Positions 8,280 to 15,529 of a stretch of 64,000 nt of DNA are shown here, in pieces (position 1 is the first letter of the stretch; each line of letters opens with the position of its first letter). The DNA is from Treponema sp. (GTDB taxonomy: Bacteria; Spirochaetota; Spirochaetia; Treponematales; Treponemataceae), in contig JAEDCT010000004.1 in NCBI GenBank assembly GCA_016294035.1, positions 62,001-126,000 of the forward strand, given 5' to 3'. Made by a program: the position numbers and the translations under genes. The notes beneath the pieces are model-generated. The model made no database searches and was not told where the DNA came from. It saw only the letters and a program-made list of their open reading frames with translations.

Positions 8280-10036
8280 TTACTGGAAAAATCAAGCGAA
8301 TCTCAGGACCTATTGTTTATGCTGAAGGTTTGGAGAAATGCGGTCTTTACGATGTTGTTGATGTTGGATCAAATCGCCTTATTGGTGAAATCATCCGTCA
8401 GAACGAAGGTCTTGCTACAATTCAGGTTTACGAAGATGTAAGCGGAATGCATATTGGAGAGGATGTAGTTTCCAGCGAGCGTCCTCTTTCTCTTAAGCTT
8501 GGTCCCGGACTTGTAGGAACAATTTACGACGGAATACAGCGGCCGCTCAAGGAAATGTATGAAGACAAGGGAGCATTCCTTTTGCCTGGCCAGAGAACTT
8601 CTCCAATTGATTCTGAAAAAAAATGGGAATTTAATGCAGTTCTTTCCGAGGGTGATTCAATTGAGCCTGGAAAAGTAATTGGTACTGTACAGGAAACAGG
8701 TTCCATTCTCCATTCGATTATGGTTCCTCCGACAATCAAGGGAACAAAACTTGCCTCTTTCAAGGGAAGCGGATCATATACAGTTGATGAAGTCATTGCA
8801 AAAACTGAACTTGGTGAAGAAATTATGATGAGTCATTATTGGCCATTGAGAAAGCCTCGTCCTTTTGCACAGAAACTTGAGGTGAGTCAGCCTCTTATTA
8901 CAGGTCAGCGTGTAATTGATGTGTTCTTTCCTCTTTCAAAAGGTGGAACAGCAGCCATTCCAGGTGGATTCGGAACTGGAAAGACAATGACTCAGCATGC
9001 CGTAGCAAAATGGTGTGATGCAGATCTCATTGTATATATTGGTTGTGGTGAGCGTGGAAATGAAATGACTGATGTTCTTACTGAATTTCCTACACTTATT
9101 GACCCAAGAACCGGACGATCTTTGATGGAACGCACGATTCTTATTGCCAATACTTCAAACATGCCTGTTGCAGCACGAGAGGTTTCACTTTATTCAGGAA
9201 TTACCCTTGCTGAGTATTATAGAGACATGGGACTTCATGTTGCTATTATGGCTGACTCAACATCTCGATGGGCAGAAGCCTTGCGTGAACTTTCAGGTCG
9301 AATGGAAGAAATGCCGGCAGAAGAAGGATATCCTGCATATCTTCCAACCCGTCTTGCAGAATTCTATGAAAGAGCAGGTCGTGTAAATTCTCTCTGTGGA
9401 AAGGAAGGGTCTGTTTCTGTAATTGGTGCCGTTAGCCCGGCCGGTGGTGACTTCAGTGAACCTGTAACTCAGCATACCAAACGATTCATCAGGTGTTTCT
9501 GGGCTTTGGATCGGGAACTTGCAAATGCCCGCCATTATCCAGCCATCGGATGGATTGATTCATATTCAGAGTACGCTTCGGAAATCAAGGAGTGGTGGGA
9601 CAAGGTTGACCCGATGTGGGCATCTGTTCGCATAAAGGCACTTGATCTTCTCAAGAAGGAGCAGAGACTCCAGCAGATAGTACGCCTTATTGGTGCTGAT
9701 GCTCTCCCTGATTCAGACCGTCTTGTTCTTATTGTTTGTGAAATGATCAAGAACGGATTCTTGCAGCAGAATGCTTTTGATGATATTGATGCGTATTCAG
9801 TTCCTGCAAAGCAGCTGAGTATTCTTCTTCTCATAATGGATTTCTATGCACATGCCCTTGAAATCATCAAGTCTGGTTGTCCACTCTTGAAGATTACTGA
9901 GCTTTCTGTGAGAAATGAAATTATTCGTGCAAAGAGTACTGTTCCAAATGACAGGCTTTCAGATCTGGAAACAATCAGGGGTCATCTTGATGATCAGTTT
10001 GCTGAGCTTAGGCGCATGTACAGTAAAGAGTCTTAG
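8276..10036 (+). CDS. V-type ATPase catalytic subunit A
   Basis: Subunit A hydrolyses or makes ATP in the A3B3 head. The 586-residue protein has the N-terminal beta-barrel, the non-homologous insert typical of A subunits (about 110-190), and the P-loop 'GGFGTGKT' at about 230-237. The catalytic Glu lies in 'GCGERGNEM', and the Walker-B-like 'VAIMADSTSRWAEALRE' follows. The presence of an intact P-loop and Glu marks it as the catalytic, not regulatory, subunit. It starts inside the stop region of subunit E (ATGA) and is followed after 20 bases by subunit B. Confidence 0.97.
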   Translation: MITGKIKRISGPIVYAEGLEKCGLYDVVDVGSNRLIGEIIRQNEGLATIQVYEDVSGMHIGEDVVSSERPLSLKLGPGLVGTIYDGIQRPLKEMYEDKGAFLLPGQRTSPIDSEKKWEFNAVLSEGDSIEPGKVIGTVQETGSILHSIMVPPTIKGTKLASFKGSGSYTVDEVIAKTELGEEIMMSHYWPLRKPRPFAQKLEVSQPLITGQRVIDVFFPLSKGGTAAIPGGFGTGKTMTQHAVAKWCDADLIVYIGCGERGNEMTDVLTEFPTLIDPRTGRSLMERTILIANTSNMPVAAREVSLYSGITLAEYYRDMGLHVAIMADSTSRWAEALRELSGRMEEMPAEEGYPAYLPTRLAEFYERAGRVNSLCGKEGSVSVIGAVSPAGGDFSEPVTQHTKRFIRCFWALDRELANARHYPAIGWIDSYSEYASEIKEWWDKVDPMWASVRIKALDLLKKEQRLQQIVRLIGADALPDSDRLVLIVCEMIKNGFLQQNAFDDIDAYSVPAKQLSILLLIMDFYAHALEIIKSGCPLLKITELSVRNEIIRAKSTVPNDRLSDLETIRGHLDDQFAELRRMYSKES

Positions 10037-10056
10037 TAGTAGAAAGGAAAGTTGCA

Positions 10057-11439
10057 ATGAAGGGTATTGAATATTCAGGACTTAATTCTGTTGACGGACC
10101 AATTGTAGTTGTAAAGCGAAGTGAAAATTCTTCCTATGATGAAGTTGTATTTGTTCGTGACAAGAATGGTGAAAAGCGTACTGGTCGAATTATTGACTTG
10201 AATGAAGAGACTGCTGTCGTTCAGATTTTTGGAAGTACAACAGGCCTTGATCTTGAAAGCACTACAGTTGAATTCCTTGAAGAACCAATGGAGTTGAGGG
10301 TTGGAAAGGGGCTTCTTGGTCGTATTTTCAACGGACTCGGTAAGCCTATTGATGGTTATCCTGAAATCATCAGTGACAAGAAAGTCAACGTAAACGGAAA
10401 TCCAATCAATCCTTATGCCCGTGTTTATCCCCGTGACTTTATCCAGACTGGAATTTCATCAATTGATGGTATGAACACCCTTATTCGTGGACAGAAACTT
10501 CCAATCTTCAGTGGAAACGGTCTGCCTCACAACAAGCTCGCTGCCCAGATCATTCGTCAGGCAAAACTCAAGGGAAGTGATGAAGACTTCGTTATGGTTT
10601 TTGCCGGCATGGGAATCAAGTATGACGTTTCTCAGTTCTTCAAGCATACATTTGAGGAATCTGGTGTATTGTCAAAGGTCGTAATGTTTCAGTCCCTGGC
10701 AGATGCTCCTTCAATCGAGCGTATTATCACACCTCGCTGTGCTCTTACTGCAGCTGAGTACCTGGCATACGAATGCAACATGCATGTTCTTGTTGTAATG
10801 ACAGATATGACAAACTATTGCGAGGCTTTGCGTGAAATTTCCACAACTCGCGGCGAGGTTCCAGGACGAAAGGGTTATCCGGGATATTTGTATTCAAACC
10901 TTGCAGAACTTTATGAAAGGGCAGGAAAGATTCAGGGATCAACAGGTTCAATTACACAGATTCCAATTCTTTCTATGCCTAATGATGATATTTCACATCC
11001 TATTCCAGACCTTACAGGTTATATTACTGAAGGGCAGATTGTTCTTGACCGTGAAATGAGCCAGAAGGGTATGTATCCTCCTGTTGCCGGACTTCCGTCT
11101 TTGTCACGACTCATGAAGGACGGTATTGGAAACGGAATGACCCGAGAGGACCATGCCCCTGTTTCAAGCCAGCTCTTTGCCGCATACAGTAAGGTTAAGA
11201 CTATCAGAAATCTTGCATCGATTATTGGTGAGGAAGAACTTTCTGAACTGGATCAGCTTTACCTGAAGTTTGGAAACGAGCTTGAGTCAAAGTTTTTCAC
11301 ACAAGGTGAGTATGAAGACAGAAGCATCGAAGAAACTCTTGATCTTGGATGGAAAATTCTTTCGATTCTCCCAAGAGAGGAACTTTACCGAATCAAGGAT
11401 GAGTTGATTGACAAGTATCTCCCAAAGGGAACTAACTGA
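10057..11439 (+). CDS. V-type ATPase regulatory subunit B
   Basis: Subunit B alternates with A in the head and binds nucleotide without catalysis. The 460-residue product lacks a canonical P-loop (it reads 'IFSGNGLPHNKLAAQI' where A has GGFGTGKT), as expected for B. It keeps family landmarks such as 'FVMVFAGMGIKYD', 'VVMTDMTNYCEALREIS' and 'SITQIPILSMPNDDISHPIP'. AAAGGAAAG precedes the ATG. The stop TGA and the ATG of subunit D share one base (TGATG). Confidence 0.97.
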   Translation: MKGIEYSGLNSVDGPIVVVKRSENSSYDEVVFVRDKNGEKRTGRIIDLNEETAVVQIFGSTTGLDLESTTVEFLEEPMELRVGKGLLGRIFNGLGKPIDGYPEIISDKKVNVNGNPINPYARVYPRDFIQTGISSIDGMNTLIRGQKLPIFSGNGLPHNKLAAQIIRQAKLKGSDEDFVMVFAGMGIKYDVSQFFKHTFEESGVLSKVVMFQSLADAPSIERIITPRCALTAAEYLAYECNMHVLVVMTDMTNYCEALREISTTRGEVPGRKGYPGYLYSNLAELYERAGKIQGSTGSITQIPILSMPNDDISHPIPDLTGYITEGQIVLDREMSQKGMYPPVAGLPSLSRLMKDGIGNGMTREDHAPVSSQLFAAYSKVKTIRNLASIIGEEELSELDQLYLKFGNELESKFFTQGEYEDRSIEETLDLGWKILSILPREELYRIKDELIDKYLPKGTN

Positions 11440-12059
11440 TGGCCAAACTGAATATTGCACCAACAAAATCTAATCTTCTCGCAATTAAGGAACAGCTTGC
11501 TGTTTCAACTGCGGGGTATGATTTGCTTGAGCAGAAACGTGAAATTCTCGTAATGGAACTCATGCGCATTGTTGAGCAGGTAAAGCTTCTTGAGGCACAG
11601 ATTGATAAGTGCATTGAAAAGGCATATCCGGCACTCAAAAGAATGCTCATGTCTGTTGGTGGTGATAGAGTTGAAAGAATTGCCCATGGTGTTGAATATA
11701 AATTTGAAATCTCAGAAAAGCAAAATGCCATCGCCGGAATGAGTTTCACGAATCTTGAAGTCACTCTTCCGAAAAAACAGTTGTTTTCATCATTTCTCGG
11801 GTCAACTGCAGACAGTGACGAGGTAATGTCCGATTTCTTTGAGCTTCTTTCAATCCTCGCTCAAATGGCAGGAATCAGAACAATTGCCTGGAGACTAGCC
11901 CTGGAAGTAAAGAAGACCCAGCGCAGGGTTAATGCCCTGGACAAAATGGTTATTCCTCAGGACAGGGAAACCGTGAAATATATCGAAGGTGTTCTTGAGG
12001 AAAGGGAAAGGGACAACGTGTTTGTCATGAAATCCCTTAAAAAACGCCAGGGTTTCTGA
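11439..12059 (+). CDS. V-type ATPase subunit D (central rotor axle)
   Basis: Subunit D is the long antiparallel coiled coil that rotates within A3B3. The 206-residue product starts with 'LNIAPTKSNLLAIKEQLA', close to the family N-terminus 'P(T/N)K..L', and has long helices at both ends (about 10-70 and 120-200) around a short beta region, matching the family. It uses overlapping TGATG junctions on both sides, with subunit B upstream and the UspA gene downstream. Confidence 0.94.
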   Translation: MAKLNIAPTKSNLLAIKEQLAVSTAGYDLLEQKREILVMELMRIVEQVKLLEAQIDKCIEKAYPALKRMLMSVGGDRVERIAHGVEYKFEISEKQNAIAGMSFTNLEVTLPKKQLFSSFLGSTADSDEVMSDFFELLSILAQMAGIRTIAWRLALEVKKTQRRVNALDKMVIPQDRETVKYIEGVLEERERDNVFVMKSLKKRQGF

Positions 12060-12532
12060 TGATCAAGTCTCTTTTTCAAAAGGTAATTGTGGCCTACAAT
12101 GGTTCAAAATCTTCTCTTAATGCCCTGATGTATGGGATTGTCCTGGCCAAGATTCATAAAATCCAGCTTAAAATTGTTTATGTAGTTGATTCTGCTTCCA
12201 TAAAATCCCTGGTTCTAACAAAAATAATGATTGTTGAGGAAGGTGAAAGGGTAAGAAAGGCTCTTGAAGAAGACGGAAAGAAGAACCTGGAATATGCCCT
12301 GTCACTTGCAAAAAAGAAGGGCGTTAATGCTGAAGCTGACCTTCGTTCCGGTTCAGTCTGGAGTGAAATCATCAGTGCCGCTAATTCTTTTGATGCCAGC
12401 CTGATTCTTATTGGTGGCCAGGGAAACGGAAAAGATATTTCAAGGCAGGACAGTGAAATAATCGCCAGGTCCCAGTGCTCTGTCATGGTTGTCAAGGATG
12501 TCTACATGGAACAGAAATTTAAGTTAGCCTAG
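12059..12532 (+). CDS. Universal stress protein (UspA) family protein in the V-ATPase operon
   Basis: The 157-residue protein has the single-domain UspA fold: strand 'KVIVAYNGSKSSLNALMYGI', a central helix pair, 'ASLILIGGQGNGKD' near residue 120, and a C-terminal 'QCSVMVVKD'. UspA proteins often bind ATP through G-x2-G-x9-G(S/T); here the first part (GGQGNG) is present but the following Gly-Ser is replaced (SEIIARS), so nucleotide binding is uncertain. Its ATG shares a base with the stop of subunit D (TGATG), so it is translated with the ATPase. This linkage suggests, without proof, a role in sensing energy state or tuning the enzyme. Confidence 0.85.
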   Translation: MIKSLFQKVIVAYNGSKSSLNALMYGIVLAKIHKIQLKIVYVVDSASIKSLVLTKIMIVEEGERVRKALEEDGKKNLEYALSLAKKKGVNAEADLRSGSVWSEIISAANSFDASLILIGGQGNGKDISRQDSEIIARSQCSVMVVKDVYMEQKFKLA

Positions 12533-12651
12533 TGTAACTAATTGATTAAGTTCTGTTTATCTGATATTTTGACTTGAATAAAGTGCTTTTTGTGACTGAG
12601 TTTTGTGATTTTTTATGCACTTGTTGAATTGTTATTAATTTGGAGGATTAT

Positions 12652-13875
12652 ATGATAGAAAGAAATGAAGGATTTGCAAATCTTACGGCAGGATATCTTT
12701 TTCCTGAAGTAGCAAAGAGACGCCGTGAATATCAGGCCGCCCATCCGGAAGCAAAGATTATCAGTCTTGGTATTGGTAATACAACAGAACCATTGACACC
12801 TCACATCATGCAGGCAATGGTTGATTATGCAAAAGGCCTTGGAACAAAAGAAGGCTATTCAGGATATGGAGATGAGCAGGGAAACACAGTGCTGCGCTCA
12901 AAGATTGCAGAAAAACTCTATCCTGGAATGGCAAGTGCCGATGAGGTTTTCATCAGTGATGGTGCAAAGTGTGATATTGCCAGAATTCAGACTCTTTTTG
13001 GATCAAAGACAAAGATTGCAGTTCAGGATCCGGCTTATCCTGTTTATGTTGACGGAAGCGTAATTACTGGTGCTGCAGGAAAGAACGACGGAAACGGATA
13101 CAAGGGAGTTACATATCTTCCATGTACAGAAGAAAACGGATTTTTCCCGGATTTGTCAAAGATTGGGAAGGACACTCTCATTTATTTCTGCTCTCCAAAC
13201 AATCCGACAGGTGTTGCAAGTACTCGTGATCAGCTTAAGAAACTTGTTGATTTTGCCAATGACAACGGATGCATCATTATTTACGATAGTGCATACTATG
13301 CATTTATCCGGGACAACAGCATTCCAAAGACAATCTATGAAATTGAGGGTGCAAGAAAGTGTGCAATTGAAATCAACTCATTCTCAAAGCTTGCCGGATT
13401 CACAGGTGTTCGTCTTGGCTGGAGCGTTGTCCCTGCAGACATCAAGTTTGCAGATGGAACTCCTGTAAAGCAGGACTGGAATCGCGTTGCCACAACTTTG
13501 TTCAACGGTGCCTCGAATATTGTTCAGGCCGGTGGATTGGCTTGTCTTGATGATGAGGGAATGAAGGAAACAAAGGAACTTGTTGATTACTATCTTGAGA
13601 ATGCAAGGCTTATGGAAAAGACTCTCAAGGGAGAAAACTTTGCCTCAAGAAATGTAAAGGTATTCTATACAGGTGATTCCCCATATCTTTGGGTAAAGTT
13701 CACTGGATGGAAGAGTTGGGATATCTTCGATCTTATCCTGGATAAGTGCAATGTTGTTACTACTCCGGGTTCCGGCTTTGGTCCTGCAGGTGAAAGCTAT
13801 CTCAGATTCAGCTGTTTCGGTCATCGTGCAGATGTTGAGGAAGCTTGCAATCGTCTTTCAAAACTCGAATTCTAA
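12652..13875 (+). CDS. dapL: LL-diaminopimelate aminotransferase
   Basis: DapL converts tetrahydrodipicolinate directly to LL-diaminopimelate using glutamate and PLP, a one-step bypass in lysine and peptidoglycan synthesis. The 407-residue class I/II aminotransferase matches DapL in its N-terminus ('ERNEGFANLTAGYLFPEVAK'), in 'ISLGIGNTTEPL', 'GYSGYGDEQGN', 'SDGAKCD' and 'SPNNPTG'. The PLP-binding Lys is Lys246 in 'NSFSKLAGFTGVRLGW'. ATG 12652 has GGAGG at 12642-12646. It appears to be transcribed alone: 119 bases upstream contain only a weak long-loop hairpin (12581-12622), and a terminator follows. Spirochetes and chlamydiae are known for this route. Confidence 0.95.
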   Translation: MIERNEGFANLTAGYLFPEVAKRRREYQAAHPEAKIISLGIGNTTEPLTPHIMQAMVDYAKGLGTKEGYSGYGDEQGNTVLRSKIAEKLYPGMASADEVFISDGAKCDIARIQTLFGSKTKIAVQDPAYPVYVDGSVITGAAGKNDGNGYKGVTYLPCTEENGFFPDLSKIGKDTLIYFCSPNNPTGVASTRDQLKKLVDFANDNGCIIIYDSAYYAFIRDNSIPKTIYEIEGARKCAIEINSFSKLAGFTGVRLGWSVVPADIKFADGTPVKQDWNRVATTLFNGASNIVQAGGLACLDDEGMKETKELVDYYLENARLMEKTLKGENFASRNVKVFYTGDSPYLWVKFTGWKSWDIFDLILDKCNVVTTPGSGFGPAGESYLRFSCFGHRADVEEACNRLSKLEF

Positions 13876-13885
13876 GTTTAAAAAA

Positions 13886-13971
13886 GAGGCTGCCTTAAAT
13901 GATTTGATTCGTGGTGTTATTCTGTTTTCTTTCAGAATGGCCATGAATTAAACTTTTGGCAGCCGCTTTTG
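13886..13971. terminator. Probable bidirectional terminator between dapL and the convergent OMP gene
   Basis: GGCTGCC (13888-13894) pairs with GGCAGCC (13958-13964); T-rich DNA follows on the plus side and a run of A before the left arm gives U's on the minus side. The loop is long (63 bases) but contains a further ATTCTG/CAGAAT hairpin. Confidence 0.55.
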
Positions 13972-13994
13972 TTATGAAGGACTTAATGTTTTTT

Positions 13995-15239
13995 TTAGAA
14001 TGCTGTCTGGAAACCTACGCGTGCAGATATGGCATTCTTAATGTCATCAAGCTTTGTCACGTTGACTGTTGCACTTGCTTCAAGCGCCCCGCCGAACATG
14101 TCCAGGTTAGCGTATGGTGTTATGCAAAAATCCTTTTCGTCTGAAAAGTCAAAGTCATCAAAATCACATTCGGAAATTGTGAATGTAGCGTGAACTCCAC
14201 CCGTAAAGTTTGTGGATCCGATGTAAAGATTGTTTGAGCACAGCGTGATGTTAGCTCCGGTAACGCATTTTGCATCCGGGTTGTTCATGTTCACAAGATG
14301 TCTCAGGTATATCATGTCTCGTGCACTAAGATATGGAATGTTGAAAGCCGCAATGTTGATGTTTCCGTATTTTGTTATGAGTCTTGGTTCAATTACAAAG
14401 TAAAGGTCATTCTTGTTCAGTGTGTCTGTGTCGTTATCCTTGTCGATGGTAATTTTGTTGATTCCAGCCTGAATGAAGACTGTTGTCGTGTTTACGTTAC
14501 CCAAAAGTGCATTTATTCCCCAGTGAAGCTGAATTTCCTTGATTGCAAATGCATCTGTCGTATCATTGTTGAGGGGACATGTAAATCCTGCTGCCAGGTC
14601 AAGAGATGCTCTTCTCATTACTGCTGCGTATCTGAAGTCCCAGTTGAAGGAATCCTGTGATTCAAATGAATCCAGGGAAGTTGTTGCCTCATTCTTGTAT
14701 ACGTAGAGTCCTACTGCAAAATTTGAATCAGGGTGCATTACATAGGAAAGTCCTGTTGCGTAAAATGGATAAATGCTTGATCCTGAAAGCCCGTGCCAGC
14801 TTTTAGTTATCAGAGAAGAAATTTCAGGGATTCCGAATTGTCTTTGAAGAAAAATATCAGATCCGATTGGTTCATATCTTCCTCGGAAAAGGCTGATATA
14901 GTGGTTTGTTGATTCTCCGTTTATGGTATATGTGCCAGAAAGCTCTTCAATCCTGAATTTTGCATTGTTTGGGTTTGCGTCGTTGTCAAAAATTGTGCTG
15001 TCAAACAGATTTCCTGCCTGAAGGTAAAGATCGCACCTGAGCAGAACTTTTCCTGAAAAATCAAGTTGTCCGGAAAAAAAGTTGTCTGCATTGAATTCCG
15101 GTGAAAAATCATCAGAGTCGGTTTCGTTTGCCAAAGTTGCCATGAATCCTGCACATCCTGAGAAATAAGGCGTTTCTATGGCCCATGATGCGGCAGTAAG
15201 CAAAAGTGCCATTGCGCAAGATAAAGCTGTTTTTTTCAA
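13995..15239 (-). CDS. Predicted outer-membrane beta-barrel protein (TTG start)
   Basis: The 414-residue product has an N-terminal signal peptide (LKKTALSCAMALLLTAASWA, cleavage after about 'SWA') and then a body of alternating short strands rich in Tyr, Asn, Asp and aromatic residues, ending in 'ISARVGFQTAF'. A terminal Phe is the usual signal for insertion by BamA. I set the start at TTG 15239 because GGAGG lies just upstream with a 5-base spacer; the upstream in-frame ATG at 15296 would place the promoter inside the gene. I do not recognise a specific family; it resembles treponemal outer-membrane proteins of unknown substrate. Convergent with dapL, divergent from cheA. Confidence 0.75.
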   Translation of the reverse strand: MKKTALSCAMALLLTAASWAIETPYFSGCAGFMATLANETDSDDFSPEFNADNFFSGQLDFSGKVLLRCDLYLQAGNLFDSTIFDNDANPNNAKFRIEELSGTYTINGESTNHYISLFRGRYEPIGSDIFLQRQFGIPEISSLITKSWHGLSGSSIYPFYATGLSYVMHPDSNFAVGLYVYKNEATTSLDSFESQDSFNWDFRYAAVMRRASLDLAAGFTCPLNNDTTDAFAIKEIQLHWGINALLGNVNTTTVFIQAGINKITIDKDNDTDTLNKNDLYFVIEPRLITKYGNINIAAFNIPYLSARDMIYLRHLVNMNNPDAKCVTGANITLCSNNLYIGSTNFTGGVHATFTISECDFDDFDFSDEKDFCITPYANLDMFGGALEASATVNVTKLDDIKNAISARVGFQTAF

Positions 15240-15267
15240 TTTGACCTCCAAAATAGTAATCCCATTT

Positions 15268-15296
15268 GGTATATTTTCGGAAAAAATCACATGCAA
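15268..15296 (-). promoter_or_regulatory. Predicted promoter of the outer-membrane protein gene
   Basis: On the minus strand TTGCAT (15296-15291) and TATACC (15273-15268) are 17 bases apart. The start site would fall near 15261, giving a leader of about 22 bases that contains the GGAGG Shine-Dalgarno. Confidence 0.5.
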
Positions 15297-15494
15297 GTTA
15301 AGGCAAAGTCTTGTTTATTTGAATATATCTTTCTCCAGACGGTAAGTTCAATTATTACGGTTGATTTTGAATTTTCCCAGAAATCTGGAATATCTTTTGC
15401 AATCAGAAAAAAATTATGATTATGTGATTGTTCTGTCCGTGACGATGAATTTTTGTTTTGGAAGTCTAAAATATCAAAAATAACTTGTTAAAAC

Positions 15495-15522
15495 TTGACT
15501 TCTAGAAATTTAAGATTAAAAT
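15495..15522 (+). promoter_or_regulatory. Predicted cheA promoter placed for a leaderless transcript
   Basis: TTGACT (15495-15500), 16-base spacer, TAAAAT (15517-15522). The -10 ends seven bases before ATG 15530, so transcription should begin at or next to the start codon. No Shine-Dalgarno is present. The rest of 15297-15529 holds no gene; it includes a small CCAGA-AA-TCTGG palindrome near 15380. Confidence 0.55.
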
Positions 15523-15529
15523 ATATGGT

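Noticed and set aside
12581..12622. Terminator between the UspA gene and dapL
   Set aside because: AAGTGC and GCACTT can pair, but the loop is 30 bases and no T-run follows.
14298..14660. Plus-strand open frame of 120 codons inside the outer-membrane protein gene
   Set aside because: Cys/Val-rich translation with no Shine-Dalgarno; it is the antisense shadow of the real minus-strand gene, which has a signal peptide and promoter.
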